From NCBI GenBank assembly GCA_014529385.2, contig CM043963.1:73885912-73949911 (forward strand): a stretch of 64,000 bases of DNA, written 5' to 3'. Made by a program: the position numbers and the translations under genes. The notes beneath the pieces were generated by a model, which saw only the letters and a program-made list of their open reading frames with translations, searched no databases and had not been told where the DNA came from. Numbering within the stretch: the stretch's first letter is position 1; every line of letters begins with the position of its first letter. Shown here one piece after another: positions 11,640 to 23,081 of this stretch. The DNA comes from Adiantum capillus-veneris. Lineage: Eukaryota; Streptophyta; Polypodiopsida; Polypodiales; Pteridaceae.

Positions 11640-12140
11640 ATCACTCAAAGTTTTTAAGTCTTAAAAGTTATGCACCTCCAATGATCATAGAGCAGTAGGT
11701 AGCTGATTTCTATCAAGGTTTAAGAGAACCAATTAGCTCTTGACTAGTAGACATGAAACCTATCACTATACAAGATGCCTTACTATGAGCTAAATCTTTA
11801 ATGAAGGAGCAAGGGATTAGAAGAAGAGTTGAATAGAATGAGAACTTCAATGGTGCTAGGTAATCAAGAGATTTTCCAATGATAGAAAACTGCAAAGAAC
11901 TTATGCCACTCACGGCCGCTCACGGCCAAACTCCTCCATGCTTGGATGTCTGATGCTTTGAATGTGGAGAATTGGGACATTATCGGACTACTTGCCCACA
12001 TCTAGCTAATAGAGAAACAATAGAAACTGAAGCAAGCCAAAAATACCGCCCTTTTGGGCATAATTTTGGATGAGGTAGAGGGCGAGGAAGAGCAGCCAGG
12101 GCCTTTGGAAGAGGTCAAGGTAGGAATGCCAATGCACATG
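11640..12140 (+). pseudogene. Retrotransposon Gag fragment with zinc knuckle and RG-rich tail
   Basis: The reading frame at 11954-11998 gives CFECGELGHYRTTCP, a perfect CX2CX4HX4C knuckle. It is followed after a few dozen codons and one stop by a Gly-Arg-rich segment (GRGRGRAARAFGRGQGR), a common nucleic-acid-binding tail of plant Gag proteins. The upstream part has several stops. Neither protease nor RT follows, so this is an isolated fragment. Family (copia or gypsy) cannot be assigned from this alone. Confidence 0.65.
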
Positions 12141-12950
12141 CGGCCATAGGCATTAGGAAGGGAAGGGGGTCTAAGGGGGCCTCTTTATTTTCCATGGGAT
12201 TAAAAAAGAAGATTATGGAAGGGAAAAATGGGTGGATGCCATGTGGACTGGAATGGTGGGTATGGTAGGGCCTAAAAGTGAGTGGTCAAAGTTGTACTCT
12301 TTTATAAAATATAAAGAGAAAATATCTTATAAATTCAAAAAACTGAACTTTTCTCTAAATAGTTGGGTAAAAACCAATCCTTTCTCTCTCTAGTGGCTGC
12401 CAGTTTCTCCTCCCCTCTCTCTTAAAAGGGGGTCCCTCCAGAAACATGTTGATCATTCCCTCCCTATCTCTCTAGTGTACCATCTCTCACTTCTCCTCAC
12501 TCCACCTTGCAAGTCGCTTATCTTTCCTTCCTTTTCATTTTCCCTCCCAAAAGCTCTACAACAGAAGTTTGAACCTCCTTTCCATCCTCAAGCTTGGTGC
12601 ATTCTCCTCAAGTTGAAGTTATCCATTTCTCCATGAGCCTCACTTAACATTTCTATCTAAAGCTGAAGATTACATCATATCCTTCTGCTAGATCATCCCT
12701 CTTTCTTTCCTCAACAAGTTTCGTGCTTCTTCTCCATTAAGCTCTCTAGAGAGGATCTACTTCCCTCTCAAGCTTTGAAACATTTTCTTCCCCATTAAGC
12801 CAACAAGCAGGTGGAGTAGTATAGCAATAAGTGGCATCAATCGTCTTTGTGTACCATCAAGAATCTTGCTCTTTATACAATTGAGAACATGGATGTGCAA
12901 TGTCTAATCATAAGTGTTTTGTAGGTTCTGCCACTATCTCCCATGGTATC
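12141..12950. other. Non-coding stretch, pyrimidine-rich
   Basis: No gene seen. Contains an AT-rich block with tataaaatataaag near 12300, then a long C/T-rich non-repetitive stretch to about 12760. It could be the promoter and leader of the unit that follows, but no transcript feature proves this. Confidence 0.3.
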
Positions 12951-14545
12951 ATCAGATACTCGATGACCTAGGAGTGTCGTTAACTTTATTTCATGCAACA
13001 ATGTACAAGATGACAGAGTGGGTGACGATGGAGTTCAAACGAATGTGGGTGACAACACAGCATAGCTCAAGAGGTGCACACAAGGTCTCAAGGAGACACA
13101 TGGCTTCTTGAGCACACCATCGGAAGCGAAGAATCATGGAGCTGAAGCAAACACAATATGACAAGAGGCTTGCAAAGGTGCAACATGTGTATGTTGCTTC
13201 ACAACTGAATCTATAGACAGCAATAGCTCCATTGAGGTTTCTTGCAAACTGTAATTTTACTCTTCTGTCAAGTTTTTAGGTTGTATATTTAGTATTTTTG
13301 CCTTGTATACTGCTTTTGATGACTATAATATTTCAATTGCTCGTTCATGTTTGCAGATGTTTTTCCATTTGTTTGAGTGGGAGCCAGTAGAGTCCTTCAG
13401 AGGAATTTTTGAGGCCATCCACACTAAGCTTGGCAAGTTGCTCTATGCTGGCTGTCCATCCTCTGAGCTTGCCTCACATGACAATTTTCTAAATAATCAT
13501 ACTTATGTCACATCTTGGAAAAATGGATATGGTAATGTTTCTCCAATTCAATTGCCAACCTTGGCAAGTCTGGAATGGCCTAAGCTAGACAGTGCCTTGA
13601 TCGCAATAATCAAAAGGAGAATTGAGGCAGATGTGCAAGCAACAATAAAGTGCACCTATGGTTCAACTAAAGTCACGGTAACATGGTTTATGTCTCTTCA
13701 TGTGTTTGTGTTCAAAGTGTTCATAGGACACCAACAATGTGGACTTGCAAAGGGGAAAGTGCAATCAACAAATTCCTTGCAGAGCTGGATGCGAGACTAA
13801 GGTGGTCAACCACCCAGGAGATAGAATCAAGTGCTTGGTAGTTCCTGACAATTTGGTGTTCATATACCATATTGCAAAGTAAATCTTGTCAATGGTCTTT
13901 CCCTATAGAAGATGGAAGCTGACAATGGGAGAATGGGAGGCACTAGACTTTGATGTTTCTATTAGAGAATCAGTTGACTTGCAAATATGCATCCATGATG
14001 ATGTAGTGCATGACAGTGTAGTGAATAATAACTGGCATCTCAGTCACCTTTGCGAGTATCTTAATAAAAAATGTACCTTGACTTTGATGTTGCTAGTAGA
14101 GAATCAGTTGACTTGCAAATATGCCTCCACGATGATGCATTGCAATGAATAATGACTGGCATCTCAGTCACCTTTGCGAGTATCTTAATCTCAAATATAC
14201 CTTGCCCAAGGAATATCTCTTTGTAATCAATGAAAAGGTTGTTCACTCTAGAAAAGAGAAGAGCTTTCTATTTTCGTGAAGTGTTTTTGTAAAATCTTGT
14301 AACTAACAAGGATTTTGCTCCCACTAATACATACCGTGTTTTGAATCTCGTTTCTGCACATACTTGTTTATTTGCAACTTGTTCAAGTTTTCAATTGAAA
14401 CGTGCAATCTCTTTGATGTGGAACACAAATGTTTTCAATGTTGGTGTCTTTCAATGCTTTGTTGCATGATTTTGTTTAAAATTATAATTTTAAGTTATTT
14501 TGACATTAATTTTAAGTGCTTTTTAAACTTCAACCACTTGACATC
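12951..14545 (+). pseudogene. Repeat unit A: unrecognised gene copy, inverted partner of 18316-19870
   Basis: I do not recognise the protein. Coding pieces shared with the inverted partner include LKETHGFL, DKR(L/V)AKVQHVYVASQL, IEADVQAT(I/M)KCTYGS, MVFPYRRWKLTMG(E/K)WEALD and VVNN. The longest open piece here is 13303-13800 (165 codons), which includes GIFEAIHTKLGKLLYAGCP. Stops and frame changes lie between pieces, and some gaps look intron-like. The 3' part (14150-14545) is non-coding but still matches the partner, so the duplicated unit extends beyond coding sequence. A short internal duplication (gactttgatgttgctagtagagaatcag) lies near 14085. It could be a captured host gene inside a larger repeat family. 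Confidence 0.6.
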
Positions 14546-14567
14546 TCCCAAATGAAGTGGGAGTGTA

Positions 14568-15460
14568 TAAGTATGGACTTTGTCATTGGATTACCTATGG
14601 TAATGGGAGGATATAATTAACACCATATTAATGAATTTGGGAATTTCCCAATTTCCACTTTTAAAAAAAGCTTAATATGTGACCACATGGCCAAATCTTA
14701 GCCAAAGTTTTGAGAACATAGCTTGGAAGATATTTTCAACAGGTGCTACCCTGTGGACGGCTTTTCCCTTGAAGAAAAAATTGAGATTTGTCCATATGGC
14801 CAAATCTTCAAGACATTGATGATTCCCAAACTAACTCTAAAGACTCAAACTCTCTAATAAGATGTTAATTCACTTATGGTGGTTTTTGACCTACTCACAA
14901 AGGTCATACCAATCAAGACAACCTTTACTGCCTCCGACATTGCACAACTTTTTTTAAAAAATATTTTTCGATTGCATGGATTACCCATACATATTGTAAG
15001 CGATCAAGATCTGAAGTTCACTTTAAATTTTTGAACCTCACTCTTCAAGGAAATTGGAACAAAGTTAAACTTTGGAACTGTAGGGCATCCTCAGTCAAAA
15101 AGGAAAAACAAAGTGACTCAACAAAGTTATCAAAGATATTCTCAAAGCTTATTCACTAGGGAGCCTAAGTGATGGATTCAACTTTTACCTCTAGTGGAGT
15201 ATGCTTACAATACTTCTCATCATCAAAAAATTGGTATCACCCCATTTTGTGCCTTGTATGGTCAAGAATGTGTCTCTCCACACAACATTTCATATCCTAC
15301 TATAAGAGTTGAGGCATCTAAGAAGATGCTTGAAGGAATGGAAAACCAAACAAAGACCATCTGAAAGGATATTCAAGAAACTTAAGATTTCCAAAAGAAA
15401 TATGCATGATGGTAAGAGATCCAAAAGAAGATTCAAATCAGGCACGATGGGTGATCTCTA
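14568..15460 (+). pseudogene. Ty3/gypsy integrase fragment
   Basis: Translation gives SMDFVIGLPMVMGG at 14568, the usual start of the integrase core. An insertion of about 270 bp follows. The core then resumes at about 14875: MVVFDLLTKVIPIK, LHGLPIHIVSDQD, FGTVGHPQSK, LPLVEYAYNTSHH and GITPFCALYGQECVSP. A basic tail (KRNMHDGKRSKRRFK) ends near 15460. Several stops break it. The DDE positions are partly recognisable (MDF, SDQD). It sits between the two inverted units A and B, and no RT or LTR belongs to it here. Confidence 0.85.
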
Positions 15461-16059
15461 TGGTTTTTTCATGCATGGGTGGAAACGTTGTGTTTATGTA
15501 TAGCCTTGATTACCCCTACCATGCAATTGAGGTCAATACAATGCAAAGAAACTTATTGTGCAAGATGAGGTTCTTGAGGCTCAAGGATTCTTGAGGGTGA
15601 GGTTTATCTACTTACCAAATAAGACATTCTACAATTGGAATGCTCTTTTCTTGATTATAGGCTTTAGCTTTGCCAGTGTCTTGGGCTGCCAAATCTGTTT
15701 CTCTAGGATCTTGGAATTTTGTTGGATGTTGTTGGTGTTGGTGGAAATAGTAGCTATATGATTCATCGATGTTGAGGCAAAGGACTAACTAGCTATTGGA
15801 ATATTTTTCTTCCACCATACCAATCTTGTCCATTGACTTGGTTTTGCAAAGATGTTCAAAACCAAGTCAATGGGGTTGTGGTTGCTTAGATGGGCCATTG
15901 TTTAGGTATCCAAATATATTGAGCATTTTTCTAGAGCAGCTCTTAGGTAACCAAAGTTTCATAGTTCCTTGCATGCATCTCTTGGGTGGGGTGGTTGGTT
16001 TTTGCAACTGGGTTGGCAGGTCAACGAATTGTTTTGTATATGGGTAGCATCAATTCCCT
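15461..16059. other. Non-coding stretch with a perfect 17-bp hairpin
   Basis: No gene recognised. 15830-15846 and 15857-15873 are perfect reverse complements (ccattgacttggttttg) around a 10-base spacer. Confidence 0.6.
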
Positions 16060-16700
16060 CACGATCTCAGACCCAAGACCTCACACACCTTCAAAGATGG
16101 TGAGAGCTAGTGGGGTATGAGAGTAGATTGAGAGGAAGGAGTATTTTTACGAGAAAGAAGTATATCTCCTCACATAATCACTCATAATAGCTTAGCATAG
16201 CTTAGTAATTAGCATGGTAGAGGAGATGAGCATGCATTGGAGCTTGGCTCTTGGTTGGATTTGCATCACAAAGCCAAGAGTAGGCCTCCCTTCTCACAAG
16301 CTTGGAGTAGATGATGAGCTTTCCATTAAATCTTGAGAAGGAGATAGTCTTCTTTACTCCACACATGAGATTGTGTGAGTGTTTGTGATAATGCCTTGCC
16401 AAAATCATCCCCCTCTCTCTCTTGGCCGGCCTGCATCTCGCGGCCTGCATCTCATTGACCCTACAAAGCTTAGCCAATGATAATTAGGAAGCATAAGTGA
16501 TAGCCTCATGACATGTGTCCCCCTTTCCCCTTTTGCGAGAGCTTTAGGTAATTAAATAATGCAATTAAACTCTCATTGGACCTAGTCTTCTGGCCAATAG
16601 GAATCAGGAAATCCATTGGGCTGCTGAATGCTCATTGGACCCTTGGGGACTGTCCAATAGTCTTCTAGAGTGCTGAATTTATATTGATTCTTTTATCAAG
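16060..16700 (-). repeat. Divergent LTR-like segment related to the gypsy LTR at 23082
   Basis: In reverse complement it shares scattered blocks with 23082-24532. These include an identical 20-base run starting at tgcaaatccaacc (plus-strand 23957 onward), a CCAAT-type block with tattgg/ccaat and ccaaggggtcca-like text, and a CATGTGTCC-like block. Similarity is patchy. It may be an old solo LTR of a related family. 16701-17345 contains no feature I can name. Confidence 0.4.
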
Positions 16701-17345
16701 TGTTTTTAAATGAATTAAACACAGAAATTGTTGACAAAAACAATTATTCTGTAATTGATTTGGATATTACATCATGGTCGATTAGTTTTACTACGAATTA
16801 CATTTGTGGGTATGGGGCAAATGGCTGACTTGATGCGAAGGGATTTTACAATTTCCTTTGGGTTTGTTAACCCTTGACCTAGGCTGAAGGATTAGTGGGA
16901 GAGACCGAGCCTGGGTGCTCACGTGTAAAGGCGTATAATGATGCCTCTCGGTCCATCAATCTACATTTGTGAGCATTTAGGGTAAGGGAATTTGCAGCGT
17001 GTATGTCACTTAATGCTTTGCACTTTAGCAGCTATGTAGAACCATTCTTGGAGAACTCTGTGCGAGAAACTCTAAGAATCGATGGCCCCAAGTGGCTCAA
17101 GTAGTGCCAAAGCGAGCTATCCCTACCCATGGGCACGTTGCGTGAACCTCCAATACACATAATGAACTTATCAACATGGTATGCTGTCTGAAAAGCATTT
17201 TAATTGAATTTAACACTTGTATGAAGGAATAAGAGACAATCTACCAGGTTAAAATTGATTTACCTCAGTTTCCTCATTCTTCTCTTCAATACAATATTTT
17301 TCCTTGTAAGATCGATGCTAGATCAATCATCTTTACCAATTGCGA

Positions 17346-18290
17346 TCAGTGGTTTGGGTGGATGAAAAGTGCTTTCTGATATGCTTTCGTAGAAAGAGGC
17401 ACATGATTAAGTGTACTTGCTAATGTTTGCACCAACTTTTGTTTGTTTTTATTGGGGAGGAAAGAGAGGCTTACTAGGAGACCTTGGTCTTCAAAGTCAA
17501 TTTGAAAATTGACTTTCTCTTCCTTTCCTTTGGGATCCTTCATGCCTGCATAGATAGCAAGCACTACGAGCGACTCATCCTCTCCGAGTCCTAATGTTTT
17601 GGCAATGTCCTCAAGGAATAGAAAGTGACGATCATCCACCACCACTGCATGCAAAGTGAGATTTTGGAGGTCTAGACCTCCTCCACCACCTCATCTCCCT
17701 CTATCATTCGATCTTCCTCCTCAGTGGAGTTGGGATCTTGCAAGAGGACGAGTGCCATAGATGCTTCATCTTGCTCATCAATCTCTTTGATAACTTCATT
17801 TAAATCTTCCACAATGGTCACAGGTGGTATTTGGTTGACCTTTTCCTTTGATTTTTCCTTATCCATGCCCTCAAGCACAAGTAAGACCAGAACCATGTCC
17901 CAAGAAATGAATTGGGTGCCTATGTGCCCCATGCCCAAATCTATGAGATCATCTTCTTCCTCTGTCCTATAGTCCCATTTTGTGAGGCCTTTAATAAACC
18001 TCAATAAGCGAAATCAAAAGTTTTTGTCGGCCGCATAAAGATGCTTGAGGAAATCCACTGCCGTGTCGGGTTCCTAAAAGATTATAGCATATTCTTCCAT
18101 GTGCTGCACCATGTAGTCAAGAAAGCCTTTGAATGCCTTTGTATGAAGGTTGGTAGTGGCCTGCATGTCAGTGTCCCCTCAAACACACTGAGTAGTTCAT
18201 GTGCTCAATCAGCAAGTCCTACCTTTTTGAATTGTGTGAGAAGTGCATCAGTAGACGTTTCCATGGGTTCGAAGAAGATGTGAAGAGAGC
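17346..18290 (-). pseudogene. Unrecognised acidic protein, broken
   Basis: Minus-strand open pieces at 18004-17672 and 17654-17346 look like protein: FIKGLTKWDYRTEEEDDLIDLG, then a leucine/valine-rich helix LVLLVLEGMDKEK, an acidic tail rich in E and D, and in another frame FLEDIAKTLGLGEDESLVVLAIYAG and LPNKNKQKLVQTLASTL. Upstream (18290-18005), codon text such as FLDYMVQHMEEYA and DFLKHLYAADKNF continues it with stops. The helical, leucine-rich texture suggests a helical-repeat protein fragment, but no family was identified. Confidence 0.45.
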
Positions 18291-18315
18291 TTAGAGCTAG
18301 AGTTTTGTGAATGTG

Positions 18316-19870
18316 AGAAATGAAGTTTAAAACCTAGAAAGTCACTTATATTCCCAAAGTAACTTTTTAAAAAGCACTTAAAATTAACGTCAAAATAACT
18401 TAAAACTATAATTTTAAACAAAATCACACGACAAAGCATTGAAAGACACCAACATTGAAAACATTTGTGCTCCGCATCAAAGAAATTACACGTTTTAATT
18501 GAAAACTTGAAACAAGTTGATAATAAACAAGTATGCACAGAAATGAGATTCAAAACACCGTATGTATTAATGGGAGCAAAAACCCTGTCAGTTACAAGCT
18601 TTTACAAAATACATCGCAGAAACGGAATGTTCTCACACAAAAAGCTCTTATCTTTTCTAAAGCGAACAACCTTGATTACAAAGGGATATTGGTTGGGCAA
18701 GGTATATTTGAGATTAAGATACTCACGAAGCTGACTAAGGTGCTAGTCATTATTTACTATAATGTGGTGCACTGCGTTGTCGCAGAGGCGTATTTTCAAG
18801 TCAGCTGATTCTCTAGCAGCAACATCAGAGTCTAGTGCCTCCCATTTGCCCATCGTCAACTTCCATCTTCTATAGGGAAAGACCATCGACAAGCTTTGCT
18901 TTGCAACATGGTATCTAAACACCACATTGTCAGCAACTACAGTGCACCTAATTCTATCTCCCTGGTGGTTGACCACCTTAGTTTCCCATCCAGCTGCAAG
19001 GAATCCATTGATCACACTTCCCCCTTTGCAAGTCCACATTGTTGGTGTCCTGTGAACACTTTGAAGTAGAAATATAAACACAAACACAAACACAAACACA
19101 TGAAGAGACATAAACCATGTTACCGTGGCTTTGTGGGAACCATAGGTGCACTTCATTGTTGCTTGCACATCGACCTCGATTCTCCTTTTGGTTGTTGCGA
19201 TCAAGGAACTGTTTGGCTTAGGCCATTCCAAACTCTCAAAGGTTGGTGAGTGAACCGGAGAAAGATTACCATACCCATTTCACCTAGGTTTGACATAAGT
19301 ATGATTATAAAAAAAAAAGTCACGTGAGGCAAGCTTAGAGGATGGATGGCCAACATAGAGAAACTTGCCAAGCTCAGTGTGGATGGCCTCAAAAGTTCCT
19401 ATGAAAGACTTTATTGGATCCCACTCTACAAAATTGGATGGAAAAACAACCATGAACAAGCAATGGAAATCTTACAATCATCAAAAGCAACAAACAAGGA
19501 AAAAATACTAAATAGACGACCGAAAAACTTGAAAGAGGAGTAAAATTAAAATTTGCAAGAAACCTAGATGGAGCCACTGATGTATCTAGCTTTAGTTGTG
19601 AAGCAACATACACATGTTGCACCTTCGCAACTCTCTTGTCGTCTTGTGTTCGCTTGATCTCCATGATTCTTACGTTCCAATGATGTGCTCAAGAAGCCAT
19701 GTGTCTCCTTGAGACCTTGTGTGCACCTCTTGAGCTGGGTTGCATTGTCACTCACATCATTCGTTTGAACTCCATCGTCACCCAATATCCATTGTCGTCT
19801 TGTACATTGCTGCATGGTTGAGGATAACATCATGCTTGAGCAGAGGTAGTGGTAGCATGGGATGGCCAAA
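18316..19870 (-). pseudogene. Repeat unit B: inverted partner of unit A
   Basis: On the minus strand the unit starts near 19870 (QLKRCTQGLKETHGFLS) and continues through KRVAKVQHVYVASQLKLD at about 19650. The best-preserved piece is at 19231-18743 (162 codons: EWPKPNSSLIATTKRRIEVD, WETKVVNHQGDRIRCTVVAD, MVFPYRRWKLTMGKWEALD). The non-coding tail reaches 18316 and matches 14150-14545 in reverse. The last block is better preserved than in unit A. Function is unknown. Confidence 0.6.
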
Positions 19871-21467
19871 ATATGATATAGCTTGCTTCAATTTAAGGTA
19901 CTTGTGATAGTAGCCGGTTTGATCAATTGGCACTCCCATTGTAGGTTGTTCTTAGTTGCCTAACTGTCTTCTTATTCAATCCATTTTTGCAAATCTAACA
20001 TGAAGGTGGCTTCTTCTACATCCCGCTCTTATGAGCTTGATGAAACATTTTGTGGGCAACATCTCCTCCTCCCAAATTAGAAAAGTCTTTTGGAGAATTC
20101 AACATTATCAATCCCAAACCTCCACTACATGACTAAGATGGGGCTATTGGTTCTTAAGATATTAAATTTCTATTGGCTGATTACTTTGGCTTGGTTATTT
20201 GTAGAACCTAGAAGTATTGGGGTGGGATTGGTGTCTTTGTAAATTAGAGTGGCCAAGAAGGTAGAGAGAGTAGTTCTACTGGAGTCATATGTAGTCTCCA
20301 AACTTCTCCTACTTAAATACGTTCCCATTTTATTTTAAAGACTAGAGATCCCCACTTGAAATTTGTAGTTGTACAATTATCTTTTGTTTGTTCTCTTGTT
20401 CAAACTCAAATTTCTTTTGTAGGGTAGCATACATTTTGAGATCCACCATGGATCTTTTTTGGGTCTCTAGTGTCTAGGTGAGCTCTGTAGGGTTCTTTTT
20501 GTTTTGTAATTAGCTTGACCTCTTTGAGAATGGACTACTCAAATGCAATCTATGCTCTCCTATGTCAAAATTTTAATCTATGATTGGCACGGATTTAATC
20601 CATTTTCCTTTCTTTGGTTCTTCTCCTTGGTCTTCAGACCCATATTCCCTTTTCTTGTATTTACCCTTGTCCTTGCCTTGGTATTGATTTTTACCTTCAT
20701 AAGCATTTCTTCTTTTTGTGGCTATCTGGATATATCCTCTTTTTCTTGCTTAGGGGATTCACCAACAGCCTCGACTTTCTCCTTCTCTCAAATTTTTTAA
20801 TGCAATTCCTTTGGTACAACAAATTTTCTTTTTCAACATTTCTTATCTCCTTTTTTGAGCTTGGTTAATGAGTGCAGACCCCTAATTATTTTGGAATTTT
20901 GTACCAAACTTGGGTTATTTGGGGATTTTGCATAAGAATTCAGCTGCACAAGCATGTTCATGATTGCATCTGCATATGCATTTATGTTAAAGTTTATCAA
21001 TTTTCTTTTATGTTAGTTTGCTAGTAAGTGAGTCTTACAAAGATAGGTCACTTAAGTTAGCTAGGGTCTAGAGGTTATTGAGATATCGATAATGTTTAAG
21101 TTTTTATGTATCATTGTCGATTAGGTATTGAGTTTAAATTTTATCGGATCGACCTGTCGCTTTGGTCAGGAGTGAATTGTAGGAGAGACCAAATTAGGTA
21201 ATTAAGGTCCCTTAGGATTTTCCTTATGTCATTAAGAGTTTCTTCTTTGGAGACAATTTTAGCAGTGAAGAGAGAAAAAGAGAGGAAAGCGTTTACCGAG
21301 CTGTGTTAGAAAAAAACACGGTACAGTGTATGTCAACTGGCCGAAATGATAAAATCCCAGATAGATTTTGAGTTTTCCCTTAAGCAAAGCACAAGTTTTA
21401 GTGTAAGTACCGGTAAAGCCTTTAAAATTTTGACTTAAAGACCGACAGAGGGAGAGAAATGGCAAGA

Positions 21468-21469
<2 letters not shown>
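19871..21469. other. No confident gene
   Basis: Minus-strand text at about 20870-20440 is charged (EKEKVEAVGESPKQEKED, then KNQYQGKDKGKYKK) and resembles the disordered part of a retrotransposon Gag. Stops interrupt it and no zinc knuckle or protease is visible, so it is not called as a gene. Confidence 0.3.
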
Positions 21470-21555
<86 letters not shown>

Positions 21556-21906
21556 CGAGGGGTTTTGTAGGGTGTGCATGCTCCCATGAGGAGGGAAAAA
21601 CACCTTGTATGCAAAAGGAGAGGAGCCGACCAAAGCAAATGTCGCCTGAGAGAAAGGTGACAAGAGAGACATTCTGATGTAGCGCAGAAAAAAGGGAGAG
21701 AGTGGTCGCCAAAAGAGGAGGCTGCCCCAGGCAAGCCCGGGGGGGGGGGGGGGGGGACCAAGAGCAGGAGGCCGAGTGCATAGAGAGAAAGTGGGGTCCT
21801 GGAGCCGCAAGGTGATGAACATGCTATGTTCGCAGAAGCTTTGCAATATGCCGTTGGTGATGACATACTCGATCATCAGGAGAGAGGAAGAGGTGCGCTA
21901 TCTATG

Positions 21907-21978
<72 letters not shown>

Positions 21979-22339
21979 GGCCTTAGGTAACGAGCAAAAG
22001 AGCCTGAGAGATAGGGGGTCGCCATAGGAGGTATGAGGGTTTCCCTATTTATGAGCCGGGTAGGGCACTGCCCTTGCCTGCGTGTAGCACTAGAGAGAGA
22101 TATATATATTTCGTCTTTGTAGCAAGTTAGTAAGAGAGAGAAAGAGAGAGAAGAGTTTGATTGCATAGTTTTTTGTGTGTGTATCTAATATTGCATGTGT
22201 GTGTGCATGAGCAAGAGAGCATGAGAGAGGTTGATTGCAAATTATGTGTGTGTTTGTGATATTGCATGTGAGTGTGTGTGTTCATGTGTATGTGTCTGTA
22301 TGAGAATTAGATAGAGAGAGAGAATGCCCTGTGCAGGAG

Positions 22340-22389
<50 letters not shown>
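21470..22389. repeat. Cluster of long (GA)n tracts and a G18 run
   Basis: (GA)n at 21470-21553 (84 bp), 21910-21976 (67 bp) and 22342-22389 (48 bp), with a run of 18 G at 21739-21756. The rest is also GA/GT-rich. Apparent open frames on both strands here are products of the repeats (Ser-Leu or Arg-Glu strings). Confidence 0.95.
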
Positions 22390-22391
<2 letters not shown>

Positions 22392-23081
22392 TATTGTTAG
22401 TTTCTTGAGAGCGTATTGCCTACCAAAATAGGAAGAGAGAGATCGAGAGTGTGCTATGATAAGTGTGTGCTTTTGACTCTCTGTGTGTGGGTGTATCCAT
22501 TGAGAATGTGAGTGTATTAAAGAGAGATAGAGCGAAGTTGTTTCCTTGTATGTTGTTTCCTTGTATGTAGCGTAAGAAATAGGGAGAGAACAGTGTGAAT
22601 GGGAGGCAATAGAAGATAGAGAAAGAGAACGATTAGCATAGTGTGTGTGAGAGAGAAAAAGAGCGAAATACCGATTTTGGAGTAAGCAAAGAAGAAGACA
22701 CGGAGCCGAATGACATTCTAAATTGGTGAAAAATGACAAAGGCACAAAAGTGTCCAGGAGAAATTGAAAAGAACGGTGGTAAGTCGAGTTCATTTAATGA
22801 AATAAACATAAAAAATTAGTTTCTTTTTAAATACTCAGATTTAAAAACATTAAATTCTTTAAAAAAATATTAGATAGAAACATTAAAAACTTAAAAAACA
22901 ATATTTTTTCATGCACTAGTTCCATAATTGAGAATAAATTTGATTGTTTGAAGATGTATTTGCATTAAAAGCATGTTTGGAAATGAAGTGTCATAAAATC
23001 TAATATCTAATATCTAACCAACCCAAATGATTTTCTCATATTAAATTGATCACTTAATGTGGGAGAATAAACGGGAACAAG
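22390..23081. other. Non-coding, AT-rich
   Basis: No gene seen. It ends with aatgtgggagaataaacgggaacaag just before the LTR at 23082, which resembles a polypurine tract but is more likely flanking sequence. Confidence 0.3.

Noticed and set aside
21259-22793. Several long open frames on both strands around the GA tracts
   Set aside because: They are mainly Ser-Leu or Arg-Glu strings produced by (GA)n/(CT)n repeats, with no conserved domain outside them.
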